Below, one piece after another: positions 1-7,983 of a stretch of 47,423 bases of DNA. The stretch comes from Paenibacillus sp. 598K (GTDB lineage: Bacteria > Bacillota > Bacilli > Paenibacillales > Paenibacillaceae): the NCBI RefSeq assembly GCF_003851045.1, contig NZ_BFBX01000092.1:1-47423 (forward strand). Direction: 5' to 3'. The notes beneath the pieces are model-generated. The model had not been told where the DNA came from and ran no database searches. It saw only the letters and a list, made by a program, of their open reading frames with translations. A program made the translations under genes and the position numbers. The first letter of the stretch is position 1. Each line of letters starts with the position of its first letter.

Positions 1-241
1 GATCGACGAGGCCGTGGAGCGCGCTATCGAAGCGGACTGCGGCATCCTGCTCCACGGCCTCGTCGATCGGCATATCCGGGATGAGCAGCGCCGAGGCTCC
101 TTCCTCCCTCAGATAGAGCGCCAGCGCAGCGGCATCGTGGCCAGCGGTCATGCAGATGCCATAAGCGCGCCCGGCAGGCCGGGCAAGATGGGGCAGACGG
201 CGGAAGGCCGTCCAGCGTTCAGTCAACGTATGGCTTAACAT
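1..241 (-). CDS. AMP-dependent ligase of the siderophore operon, AsbC-like (N-terminus only)
   Basis: Only the first 80 codons are in the window; the gene continues past the left edge. The ATG at 241 follows a GGAGGAG ribosome binding site and overlaps the TAA of the upstream IucA/IucC gene, so the two are translationally coupled. The visible part has an opening common in acyl-adenylate ligases: a short helix, then YGICMTAGHDAAALALYL, then REEGASALLIPD. In petrobactin operons the gene after the two NIS synthetases is the dihydroxybenzoate-activating ligase AsbC, and position plus this opening suggest the same here. The catalytic P-loop and adenylate motifs lie outside the window, so the call is an inference from context and a short N-terminus. 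Confidence 0.5.
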   Translation of the reverse strand, partial: MLSHTLTERWTAFRRLPHLARPAGRAYGICMTAGHDAAALALYLREEGASALLIPDMPIDEAVEQDAAVRFDSALHGLVD

Positions 242-2223
242 CGTTCTCCTCCTGTCATGGCGGCCTCAGGCTGACTCGCGAGCGCCTCGGCGAGCGGATT
301 GGCAACGGTATGGGTATAGACGGCGTTCACCTCAGGGAACAGTCTGCCACGAGTGAGCGACTCCACCTCGCATAACGGCGCATACAGATCGAACAGCTCA
401 TAACGGTGGCTCAGCTCGGGATGGCGGCGTCTGTGCGCCTCCAGTTCCTCGACGACGATCGTCCAGCAGCTGCGCTCCGCCATCCCGTAATGTTGCTCCA
501 GCATCTGGATGAGCTCGCCCAGATTGAACAGGAACAGCGCGTCCATCACCGTATCCCGGACCGCCTCGCGCGAGCGTTGCTCGAAGAGCGCATCTGGCGG
601 CGCGAGGACGAAGTTCTCGTGGATGGCCGCGAAGTCGGGGCATGCCCCGGGATCGGCCAGCGCTTCGCGGCAATAGTAATAGCCTTCGTGAAAGTCCTTG
701 AGCGCAGCTCGGGCAGGGCGTCCGTCGCGGTGGATCAGCACCATGTTCTGACCATGCGACTCGAGCGCTACGCCATGGGCGATCAGCAGATGGACGACCG
801 GCACGACTGCGCGCCGGACCAGCTCGCGCCACCAGTTCTCCGCACCGTGCGCGCGCAGCCAGTCGTCGATCAGCGGCACGCCGCCGCGATCCGACGCGCC
901 CAGCGCATTAAACGGCACCGCGGACTCGCCCTGCTGCAGCCGCGGCAGCAGGCTTTCCCGCCAGATGCAGGCGAGCACGCCGTAGATCTCCGGCTCGACG
1001 CAGGGGTCCGCCGGCGGCGGATCGAAGACGATGCCGGCATATTCATGGAGCAGCACCAGCTGCGCCTCGTCTCTCAAGTAGGCGTCGCCATCGATCATCG
1101 CTTGCAGCCATTGCGAGACGGCGGGCGCGCTGGCGACCGAATGCGGCGACAGGTAACGGGAGGCCGACGTGTTGATCAGACTCATCGCCAGCTTGACATT
1201 AGGCGCCTCGGGACGATCTGTGTTATGCAGCGTGCGGATCGATTGCAGCGGCCGATACGATGCCCCTGCCGCGCCCAGCACGATGAGGTGACGACTCTGA
1301 ATATAGGGGGCGAGCGCCCAGGCAAGCTGACGCTGCCACTGCCACGGGTGGACGGGCAGCAGCATGTACGCCTCGGGTTGCCCGCCATGCGCGCGGATGA
1401 GATCCGCGAAGCGCTCGACCGTCGGCGGGCCCAGCTCCTTCTCTAGCAGGGCGTCCATGCTTCGTCCCGATCCGATCGCGCTGTAGGTCCACTGCTTCGC
1501 GACAGCGACCCAGAGCAGCTGCAGCGACGGGCCGAACTCCGGCCCATACGTCCGGTTGTCGACGTAGTCGAAGCCGATCCTCGATTTGTAGGAGGGATGG
1601 TAACGGTGCCCGTCGCACAGCCTTGCCTCGACCTCGTAATAATCCGCTCCGTCCAGCGGCCCATCCCAACCGCCGCCGGCGTGCAAGGCCAGCGTATCCT
1701 TGAGCAGCGTCTCCTCGAGCTCGCGGATGAACACGGCCAGATGCGCCGGACTCGCTGCCGAGTCCCGGAACAGCTCGACCATGAGCAGCGTCAGCGAGTC
1801 TGCGGACTGGCGGCGAGCGCCGTCGACGCGCAGTACCGGGCCGTCCAGCCGGATGCGGCCAAAGCTCGCCGTAATGCGGCCGGTGCAGATGTAGGCGACC
1901 GGACGGCCATCGCTCTGACGGCCGCGCAGGATAAATCTACGGGCAGGCATATCGTATGTCTCTCCAGACCACTGGACTTGCTCGCCGATCCCCATCCGCT
2001 TGCTAACCACGCGCCTCGATTCTGCAAGATGGCCTAGCTCGCTTTCCTCCGCTGCGAAGTCTCCCGATACCTCCCTGCTCCCGTCTACGATCTCGCAAGG
2101 CAGCAGCCGTTCGTAGATGATCGACTCCAGCAGTTGTCTCATGATTCGCTCCCGCGAGCAGGCGTAAATGTGCGACTGCAGCGCCTCCTGCACCTGTAGC
2201 GCCTCCGTCTGCCATAACATCAT
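235..2223 (-). CDS. asbB: IucA/IucC family NIS siderophore synthetase, AsbB-like
   Basis: Predicted 662-residue cytosolic ATP-dependent synthetase that condenses a carboxylate (citrate or a citryl intermediate) with a polyamine. NIS hallmarks are visible: GHRYHPSYKSRIGF at about 205-218, VHPWQW at 291-296, a KLAMSLINTSASRY segment near 344-357 and HGVALESHGQN at 483-493, which line the ATP and citrate site in this family. The start overlaps the TGA of the upstream synthetase (ATGATG after GGAGGCGATCG); either of two adjacent ATGs is possible. Its own stop overlaps the start of the ligase gene, so the three form one coupled operon. The pairing of two different NIS enzymes followed by a ligase is the petrobactin arrangement; another citrate siderophore cannot be excluded. 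Confidence 0.8.
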   Translation of the reverse strand: MMLWQTEALQVQEALQSHIYACSRERIMRQLLESIIYERLLPCEIVDGSREVSGDFAAEESELGHLAESRRVVSKRMGIGEQVQWSGETYDMPARRFILRGRQSDGRPVAYICTGRITASFGRIRLDGPVLRVDGARRQSADSLTLLMVELFRDSAASPAHLAVFIRELEETLLKDTLALHAGGGWDGPLDGADYYEVEARLCDGHRYHPSYKSRIGFDYVDNRTYGPEFGPSLQLLWVAVAKQWTYSAIGSGRSMDALLEKELGPPTVERFADLIRAHGGQPEAYMLLPVHPWQWQRQLAWALAPYIQSRHLIVLGAAGASYRPLQSIRTLHNTDRPEAPNVKLAMSLINTSASRYLSPHSVASAPAVSQWLQAMIDGDAYLRDEAQLVLLHEYAGIVFDPPPADPCVEPEIYGVLACIWRESLLPRLQQGESAVPFNALGASDRGGVPLIDDWLRAHGAENWWRELVRRAVVPVVHLLIAHGVALESHGQNMVLIHRDGRPARAALKDFHEGYYYCREALADPGACPDFAAIHENFVLAPPDALFEQRSREAVRDTVMDALFLFNLGELIQMLEQHYGMAERSCWTIVVEELEAHRRRHPELSHRYELFDLYAPLCEVESLTRGRLFPEVNAVYTHTVANPLAEALASQPEAAMTGGERC

Positions 2224-4064
2224 CGATCGCCTCCCGCCCTGCTCGTCAGCACCGGCTCGCCGCTTCGTCCCGGAGCGAGGCGGCGGACCGAGCGATTCAT
2301 GAGCGGATTGGCGATCGGCACATAGACCGACTGCCGCTCAAGCGGCAGCTCCAGCTCGTCCATATCGCGCAGCCGCGTGAGCAGGTTGGCCTTGCAGGGC
2401 AGCCGCTCCGCCGTCAGCAATCGCTGCAGGAAGCGCGTCGCCGGGCGATCCAGCGGCAGCAAGGCCGTCAGCTCCCGACGCAGCTCGAGCAGCAGCAGCC
2501 GCTCGTCGACAAGCTCGGCACGGCCAAAGCCGCCGATCAGGCCGAACAGATGGTTAATCATCAGATAATAGATCAGATGCTCGTCGATGACGTCGTCGTC
2601 GTAGATATCGCCGCTGGCCGCACCGATCCCGGGCAGCTCGCGCTCTAGCTCGACGCGCATCGAGCGACTGAAATAATAGCCCTGATTGTCGCGGAAATAC
2701 AGCTTGTCCGGGTAGCCTTCGCTTATCCGCAGCACGCAGTTCTGCTGATGCGCCTCCAGGGCGATGCCGCTGCTTAGATACAGCCCGGCAATCGGCCGCA
2801 GCGATATTGCCAGATAACGTCGGAACCAATCGATCGCCGTCTCCGTTACCGCTCGCTGCTCCCGGACGGCGATCGTATGGATGATCGAGGCAAGCAGCGA
2901 GCGCTCGCCGGGCAACGGGTCCTGGACAAGCGCCGCGATCAGGCAGCAGTCGCGCTCGCTGTCGCGCTGGAACGGATTGTCCCGCAGCACGACCTCAAAG
3001 CCCGATTCGGCCGCTTCAGCGTCGAGCCGAAGCGTCGCGTAGGCTGGATCGCGGATGATCTCGAAGCCCGGATAGCGCCGGATCGTCTCGCCCAGCCGGG
3101 TCGCCAGCAGGCGACTGATCTCGACGCCGCTCGCCAGCTCCTTGCGCTTCATGACCCGCAAGGAGTTGGTCAGCTTGACGCGCACCGAGAACTTCAGCAT
3201 ATACGCGCTCTCCGGGTGGTAGACGGTCCGCAGCGAGGATGTCGCTGCATAAGCTCTGCCCTGCTCGCCGAGGTCGCGCAGCGTCCCCTCCTCGAGCCGC
3301 CGCTGCACCTCGGAGCGACTGAGCAGCCATGCGGCCTGCAGCGGATGGACAGGGAGCGGCGCATACTGCCCGTCGGCGAGCAGACGCTCCAGCTCCGGTC
3401 GCCGTTCGCCCGCGCCAGCCAGCAGCTCTTGCCTCAGCAGCTCTGTAGCGGGGTGCGGCGTCTCTGATGCCTCCTCGATCAAGGACCGATGCGCCAGGAA
3501 ATAGTGCAGACGGAACCGCCCTCCCAGCTCGGGACAATAACGCGAGGCTTGCGACTCGGCGATACCTTGGCGACTCTTGGGCGTCGGGTGAAAAGGGTGG
3601 CCGGTGAACAGCGATTGCTCGGCAGCAAGGAAGTCTGTCGCCGGATCGGCCAGCTCCCCGCGCAGCCGACTCCCGACATATTGCGCCGTGCAGCGACAGC
3701 TCTCGATAAGTCGCAGCAGCAGTTCGTCCGTGGAGGTCGGCTCGCGCTCGGCGAGCGCCAGCTCCTTGAAGAGGAGCGCGCCTACGGTCAGATAGTCTCC
3801 CGGGATCGGCTCTTGTCCCTGATGAGCTCGATAATGGACATGGCTATAACGATGATGACCTGTCCGGGAGCGATACTCGACGCCCAGCAGCAGCTGGATA
3901 CCCTGATGACGCAGCTCGCACAGACAGAGAGCAGCCCGCCCGGGGCGGAGCTCCGCCGGCGCGGAGACCGACTTGATCCACTCGCCGGCGCCGGTTTCGC
4001 GCAGATAACAGTTCAACAAGGCTTGAAGCGCTGCCTGTTCGGCGATGGCTTCCGCAGTTAACAT
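2220..4064 (-). CDS. asbA: IucA/IucC family NIS siderophore synthetase, AsbA-like
   Basis: First gene of the siderophore operon, 614 residues, close to the usual size of AsbA. In this family the enzyme adenylates citrate and couples it to a polyamine. NIS motifs seen: GHPFHPTPKSRQG at 155-167, PVHPLQ at 238-243, KFSVRVKLTNSLR at 291-303, ALEAHQQN at 435-442 and FRDNQGYYF at 457-465. The frame stays open upstream to 4286, but the GGAGGG box lies 5 bases before the ATG at 4064 (a second ATG at 4067 is too close to it), so the short start is chosen. A TTGTAT-17-TATATT promoter lies just upstream. Its role as the first condensing enzyme is inferred from gene order. Confidence 0.82.
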   Translation of the reverse strand: MLTAEAIAEQAALQALLNCYLRETGAGEWIKSVSAPAELRPGRAALCLCELRHQGIQLLLGVEYRSRTGHHRYSHVHYRAHQGQEPIPGDYLTVGALLFKELALAEREPTSTDELLLRLIESCRCTAQYVGSRLRGELADPATDFLAAEQSLFTGHPFHPTPKSRQGIAESQASRYCPELGGRFRLHYFLAHRSLIEEASETPHPATELLRQELLAGAGERRPELERLLADGQYAPLPVHPLQAAWLLSRSEVQRRLEEGTLRDLGEQGRAYAATSSLRTVYHPESAYMLKFSVRVKLTNSLRVMKRKELASGVEISRLLATRLGETIRRYPGFEIIRDPAYATLRLDAEAAESGFEVVLRDNPFQRDSERDCCLIAALVQDPLPGERSLLASIIHTIAVREQRAVTETAIDWFRRYLAISLRPIAGLYLSSGIALEAHQQNCVLRISEGYPDKLYFRDNQGYYFSRSMRVELERELPGIGAASGDIYDDDVIDEHLIYYLMINHLFGLIGGFGRAELVDERLLLLELRRELTALLPLDRPATRFLQRLLTAERLPCKANLLTRLRDMDELELPLERQSVYVPIANPLMNRSVRRLAPGRSGEPVLTSRAGGDR

Positions 4065-4108
4065 CATATCCCTCCGCATTTCCATGTTATGGGTTGTCTT
4101 CCACCCCC

Positions 4109-4137
4109 AATATACGAGTAAGCAACGGACCATACAA
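4109..4137 (-). promoter_or_regulatory. Predicted sigma-A promoter of the siderophore operon
   Basis: Read on the minus strand there is TTGTAT (4137-4132), a 17-base spacer and TATATT (4114-4109), ending 44 bases before the AsbA-like start. No good Fur box overlaps it; a set of CATTGA repeats abuts its -35 side, which fits activation by the divergent AraC-type regulator. Confidence 0.6.
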
Positions 4138-4143
4138 TGCACC

Positions 4144-4186
4144 GCATTGACCGCTTCCGATGGACGCCATTGATTTGGGTCAATGC
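4144..4186. promoter_or_regulatory. Candidate Btr-type activator site (CATTGA repeats)
   Basis: A perfect 9-base inverted repeat, GCATTGACC (4144-4152) and GGTCAATGC (4178-4186), with a further direct copy of CATTGA at 4168-4173, 23 bases from the first. The block ends 7 bases upstream of the -35 of the asb promoter, which is where AraC-family activators usually bind. Assignment to the divergent regulator is inference. Confidence 0.5.
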
Positions 4187-4238
4187 CGCCTGAGAGCTGA
4201 TGTGGACGCGCGCCCAGGCGGGACAAGGGAAGAAGGGA

Positions 4239-4268
4239 TTGCTTTTGGAGTGGAAATACGAATATAAT
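4239..4268 (+). promoter_or_regulatory. Predicted promoter of the AraC/SBP regulator gene
   Basis: TTGCTT (4239-4244), an 18-base spacer and TATAAT (4263-4268). The Fur box at 4271-4285 begins 3 bases downstream and would cover the start of transcription. Confidence 0.6.
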
Positions 4269-4270
4269 AA

Positions 4271-4285
4271 TGATAATCATTCTCA
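4271..4285. promoter_or_regulatory. Fur box
   Basis: TGATAATCATTCTCA differs from the Bacillus 7-1-7 Fur consensus TGATAATNATTATCA at one base. The wider 19-base stretch also matches the classical GATAATGATAATCATTATC box at 17 of 19 positions. It sits over the predicted transcription start of the regulator, so iron-loaded Fur should shut that gene off. Confidence 0.88.
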
Positions 4286-4323
4286 TAATTTATTTTTATT
4301 TATTCGCAAAGGATGTGCACCAC

Positions 4324-5928
4324 ATGAGTTGCGCGCTCCAACGAGCTGCTTACGCTATGACCGATATCAAGCAGCACCGCTGCGCCCGTTATGAGGCGAT
4401 GCGTCCCTTCCGAACGACCGGCTACGCCCTGCTCCTGCTGCATGAAGGCAGCGCCAAGCTGTCGATCCATCACCGACGCCATGCGCTGCGGCCAGGCAGA
4501 TGCTGTCTGCTCGCTCCCGGTACATGGGTCAAATGCGAGGCCGGGCGCGGCGGAGCCTTGCTCTATCTGCTCCAATACGAATCGCTCTGCCCGGCCCTTG
4601 CCGCAGCTGCCGCCGAGGGGAGCGCATTCGAAGACGACGCGCTGCTGCTCGCGCACTCGCCGGCGATGCTCACCTTGCTTGCGCAGATGCAGCAGCTCGC
4701 CGAGCGCGACGATGACGCCTCCTACTTTCGCCGTCAGGCGCTCTTCTACGAGCTGCTCCACCTGATCAGCCTGGCGCAAGCTGCCGAGGACAAGCCTGCC
4801 CATGATGCGATTCAGATGACGGTCGACTACATAGACAGCCATTATATGGAGGAGCTGCAGGTAGGACAGCTTCCGGAGATGGCCAATCTGACGCCAAGCG
4901 CTTTTTGCCGGGCCTTCAAAAAATCGGTCGGCGTCTCGCCCGGCGCCTATCTGACGCAGATCCGCATCCGCAAGGCCAAGGAGCTGCTGCGCGTGGCCGG
5001 GCGCTCCACGCTCAAGGAGATCGCCCAAAGCGTCGGCTATGGCGACGAGTTGTACTTCAGCCGCGTCTTCAAAAAATCCGAGGGCGTCTCGCCCACAGCC
5101 TATGCCGCCTCCCGACCGACCCGGGTCGCCGTCGTCAGCCATCTGTTCCTGCAGGATCATCTGCTGGCGCTTGGCATCCAGCCGGTGGCCGCCCCCGCCT
5201 TCCCCAGCGTCTATACCAACTCCAGCGGATTCCCGCGTTATTTGCAGCGTCAGCTGCAAGGGACATGTCCGCTGAACGCCGAAACGTTGATCGATCTGAG
5301 CGAGGTGCAGCAGCACCAGCCGGACATGATCATCAAGATGGCGTTCCAGGGCAATCCCAGCGACAGCAGCTGGCAACGCGCCGAGAACGCGATCTGCCTC
5401 GAGGGCTTCCCCGAGTGGCATCACTACGTAGAGGCGCTCGGCTCGCTGCTGGACAAGCAATCCGAAGCGGAGCGAGTCATCCGCCGCGTCGAAAAAATCG
5501 AGGGCGACTACCGTTGCAAGCTACAGGCTCTAACCGATGCGGCCGGCGAGCTGTTGATTGTGCGAGCGCTGCCCGGCGACTTCCGTATCTACGGCGACCA
5601 TGGTCACGCGCTGAGCGGACTCGTCTACCGCGTCTTTGGCTTCGAAGCCCACCCCAGCGCCTCGCATGCCTTTTACAAGCGCGTGCCGTGGCAGACGTTG
5701 TTCGAGCTGGACCCTGCCAGCATCCTGTTCATCTGGAGCGATCCCGCCGAGCTTGCCCGCCTGCAGGCGCACCCGGCATGGCGCGAGCTGCAGGCGGTCC
5801 GCTCCGGCAGCGTCTTCTGTCCCGACACGCGCGAGTGGGACCCGTGGGGCCCGTCCGGGCGGGAGTATACGATCTATGATGGCGCCCGTTACTTCCAGCA
5901 GGCGGCGCAGCAGCGTCTGGTGCTGTGA
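4324..5928 (+). CDS. AraC regulator fused to a siderophore-binding-protein domain (Btr-type)
   Basis: Predicted 534-residue cytoplasmic transcription activator. Residues about 28-90 form a small beta-rich N-terminal domain, 165-262 a double helix-turn-helix AraC DNA-binding domain (LPEMANLTPSAFCRAFKK, then EIAQSVGYGDELYFSRVFKK), and 267-534 an iron-siderophore periplasmic-binding-protein fold. No signal peptide precedes the binding domain, so it should stay in the cytosol and sense an imported siderophore, as Btr of B. subtilis does with bacillibactin; that protein is of similar length. The ATG at 4324 follows AAAGG with a 10-base gap; an earlier in-frame ATG at 4270 lies at the Fur box and is rejected. 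It is divergent from the NIS genes, presumably its targets. Confidence 0.85.
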   Translation: MSCALQRAAYAMTDIKQHRCARYEAMRPFRTTGYALLLLHEGSAKLSIHHRRHALRPGRCCLLAPGTWVKCEAGRGGALLYLLQYESLCPALAAAAAEGSAFEDDALLLAHSPAMLTLLAQMQQLAERDDDASYFRRQALFYELLHLISLAQAAEDKPAHDAIQMTVDYIDSHYMEELQVGQLPEMANLTPSAFCRAFKKSVGVSPGAYLTQIRIRKAKELLRVAGRSTLKEIAQSVGYGDELYFSRVFKKSEGVSPTAYAASRPTRVAVVSHLFLQDHLLALGIQPVAAPAFPSVYTNSSGFPRYLQRQLQGTCPLNAETLIDLSEVQQHQPDMIIKMAFQGNPSDSSWQRAENAICLEGFPEWHHYVEALGSLLDKQSEAERVIRRVEKIEGDYRCKLQALTDAAGELLIVRALPGDFRIYGDHGHALSGLVYRVFGFEAHPSASHAFYKRVPWQTLFELDPASILFIWSDPAELARLQAHPAWRELQAVRSGSVFCPDTREWDPWGPSGREYTIYDGARYFQQAAQQRLVL

Positions 5929-5949
5929 TCTTCTGTTCGAAATGAAAAA

Positions 5950-5999
5950 AACCGTCCGTTAGCTGCAAGGCAAGCTGCCTTGTTCACTAACGGACGGTT
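5950..5999. terminator. Bidirectional terminator between the siderophore regulator and the nitroreductase
   Basis: Perfect 13-base stem AACCGTCCGTTAG / CTAACGGACGGTT (5950-5962 with 5987-5999), with a second hairpin in the loop (CAAGGCA/TGCCTTG). An A-run on the left gives a U-tail for minus-strand transcripts; on the right TTCTTC is a weaker tail. It separates two convergent genes. Confidence 0.85.
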
Positions 6000-6020
6000 C
6001 TTCGCTGTTGAGCTGACAGT

Positions 6021-6584
6021 TCAACGGTCAAGCAGCGTAATACGCTCGCTCGCGGGGACGCGCGGCGCAGCATGCGGGATACCGGCCGGGTAGCCGACAT
6101 GGAGATTGCCGACCGCCCGCTCGCCTGGCTGGATGCCGATGGCGGTGCGGAATACCTCCTCGTGCAGCCAAGGATACGTCTCCCACACCATACCGATCCC
6201 TTGCTCCCATGCCAACAGGCTGAGATTATGGATGATGATTGACGTCGACGCATAATCCTCCTCACGCACCTGCATATAAGGGTTCTCCTTCATAACGACC
6301 GTTATAATCATCGGATTGCTCATAATTTTCTTGTAGTACTTTTCGCCGGTCGCCTGCTTCTTCTGCGGGTCCCATTCCCAGCGCTCGTTCATCGTCCGGC
6401 ACGCCTCGGCTGTTGCCTTACGCCCGTCACCGCTGCTAATAATAAACCGCCACGGCTGCGTCATGCGATGATTGGGCGCCCATACGGCTGTATCCAGCAG
6501 CTCCATCATCAGCTCCACCGACACTTCGCGGTCCTGGAAACGGTGCACGCTGCGGCGCTCCCGAATCAATTGCTTTAATTCCAT
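6021..6584 (-). CDS. Nitroreductase family FMN-dependent oxidoreductase
   Basis: Predicted 187-residue cytosolic flavoprotein that reduces nitro compounds or quinones with NAD(P)H. The start of the family is clear: ELKQLIRERRSVHRFQDREV at 2-21 carries the RRS/R phosphate-binding segment for FMN, followed by APNHRMTQPWRFIIS (about 38-52), the usual FMN-contacting loop. The C-terminal part has the GIGMVW and VGNLHVGYPAG segments typical of the YdgI/YodC-type subgroup. The ATG at 6584 has GGAGG nine bases upstream; a TTG three codons earlier touches that box and is unlikely. It is a single gene convergent with the siderophore regulator. The physiological substrate cannot be told from sequence. 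Confidence 0.85.
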   Translation of the reverse strand: MELKQLIRERRSVHRFQDREVSVELMMELLDTAVWAPNHRMTQPWRFIISSGDGRKATAEACRTMNERWEWDPQKKQATGEKYYKKIMSNPMIITVVMKENPYMQVREEDYASTSIIIHNLSLLAWEQGIGMVWETYPWLHEEVFRTAIGIQPGERAVGNLHVGYPAGIPHAAPRVPASERITLLDR

Positions 6585-6715
6585 ACGATGCAACCTCCAT
6601 CCTCGATCATCCCTTTACACTATAGCCGATGCATCATCGACTGAACATGGACGGGATTGACCGATTGGATGGATAATTTGCCGCACGGGCTGCGCCAATC
6701 GAGGTTGCACAGTCC

Positions 6716-7729
6716 TTAATCCAGCGTGAAATTGCCCGATCCGGTGCGCACCTCGAGCAGCACGTCGCCATTGCCGAAGGAACCGCGGATCTTTTTGCGA
6801 TCGTCGCCGTCCTGGACGAAGCCGTCCCAGCCGATCCGGCCTCTTCCTGAGCCCCCGTCATAACGAACCTCCAGCGATTGCGGGGCGTCTGCAAGCATGA
6901 CGTCGATATTGCCGCTGCCCGAATCGAGATCCGTATCCTGACGCAGCTCATCGACTTGCATCTCGATGTTGCCGCTGCCCGTCCGACCTTTCACCTGAGC
7001 AGTGCCGTCCTGCAGCTCGATATCGCCGCTGCTCGCATCAAGCGACAGCTCGCTCAGTTCATAGTCGACTACACTGATGTTGCCGCTGCCGTTGCTCAGC
7101 GTAGCCTTGCCGCCGAAGAGCGAGGTGAGCTCGATATCGCCGCTGCCGCTCTTCACGACCAGCGTATCCGTCCGGATGTCCCGGCCCTGCACCTCGCCGG
7201 AGCCGACGCCGAATTCCCCGGTCTGCGCTACGATCTGATCAAGCACTATATCGCCGCTGCCGGTGCTCAGCCGCACGAGATCAGCCGCCACATCCGTTGC
7301 CGTCAGCTCGCCGCTCCCTGTGGATACAGCCAGCTCTCGCCATAGCTGCCGCGGCACTTCGACTGTCAGCATCAGATTGTCGGCAAACATGCCGATGCCC
7401 CAGCCGCCCTGCTGCTTCGCATTCACCTCGATCGCTCCGCCCCGCTGCTGCACCGTAACATCCGGCTCGCCGCGATTGATGTACAGTCCGCGCTGACGGC
7501 CCTGCAGATGGACTCGCAGCTCGCTGCCATCCACAGCGATCAGCTCGACATCCGCCGACCCGACCTCGATACGCAGCTTATCCGCCTCCGAGGCGTCCTG
7601 ACTTTTGCTAATATCGACCGCTGTAGATTTGCCCAGCTTTAGCCCATCCAGCGGATTATCGCCGCGCCACACGGCGACCAAGGCGATTACGCCTATTATA
7701 ACGAGTGCCAACCCAAACCATTTTTTCAT
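6716..7729 (-). CDS. DUF4097-family membrane-anchored beta-repeat protein
   Basis: 337 residues: a Lys-rich start and one N-terminal hydrophobic helix (about 4-22, signal or anchor), then a domain made of about eleven short repeats of the form [S/T]GSG[D/N][I/V]-x-L roughly 18-25 residues apart, from about residue 110 to the end (for example KSGSGDIELTS, SNGSGNISVVD, TGSGNFTLD). Such DUF4097 proteins are expected to fold as a right-handed beta structure on the outer face of the membrane; their job is generally unknown and some are linked to cell-envelope stress regulation. The frame opens further upstream to 7786, but GGGAGG eight bases before the ATG at 7729 sets the start. It appears to be transcribed alone. 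Confidence 0.8.
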   Translation of the reverse strand: MKKWFGLALVIIGVIALVAVWRGDNPLDGLKLGKSTAVDISKSQDASEADKLRIEVGSADVELIAVDGSELRVHLQGRQRGLYINRGEPDVTVQQRGGAIEVNAKQQGGWGIGMFADNLMLTVEVPRQLWRELAVSTGSGELTATDVAADLVRLSTGSGDIVLDQIVAQTGEFGVGSGEVQGRDIRTDTLVVKSGSGDIELTSLFGGKATLSNGSGNISVVDYELSELSLDASSGDIELQDGTAQVKGRTGSGNIEMQVDELRQDTDLDSGSGNIDVMLADAPQSLEVRYDGGSGRGRIGWDGFVQDGDDRKKIRGSFGNGDVLLEVRTGSGNFTLD

Positions 7730-7886
7730 CCTGAATCCTCCCTGACCTTGCCCCGATGCCGGCGACCGGCTGCGAGTCTGTCGCATGTGTTGCTGTTATT
7801 ATACCAGCGCATGTCGCAGCTACACTACCACCCTTCGGATGAACAGAGCCCCGACTTAGGTCCAGGTCGAGCCTCCCTCCGGCATG

Positions 7887-7919
7887 CCAAAATCGGCCAT
7901 CGCCGCAGCAATGGCCGAT
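7887..7919 (-). terminator. Terminator of the sugar transporter operon
   Basis: On the minus strand a perfect 9-base stem ATCGGCCAT / ATGGCCGAT (7911-7919 with 7892-7900) is followed by TTTTGG. It lies 65 bases past the stop of the last transporter gene. The U-tail is short, so efficiency may be moderate. Confidence 0.6.
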
Positions 7920-7983
7920 CCCGCTACTCTCCGTCCCCGGTAAGGGGAGGCTTCCTGCTCAGAAATCTGCGCGACGAATCGCG

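Noticed and set aside
406..1446. 346-codon frame antisense to the AsbB-like gene
   Set aside because: Composition is Arg/Gln/His-rich as expected of a shadow frame, and the minus strand carries clear NIS motifs over the same bases.
4265..4323. Upstream start at 4270 for the AraC/SBP regulator
   Set aside because: It would put the start codon at the Fur box and add a hydrophobic stretch without a ribosome binding site; the ATG at 4324 fits better.
6662..6701. Possible terminator after the DUF4097 gene (CGATTGG/CCAATCG)
   Set aside because: The stem is only 7 bases with a long loop and no U-run.
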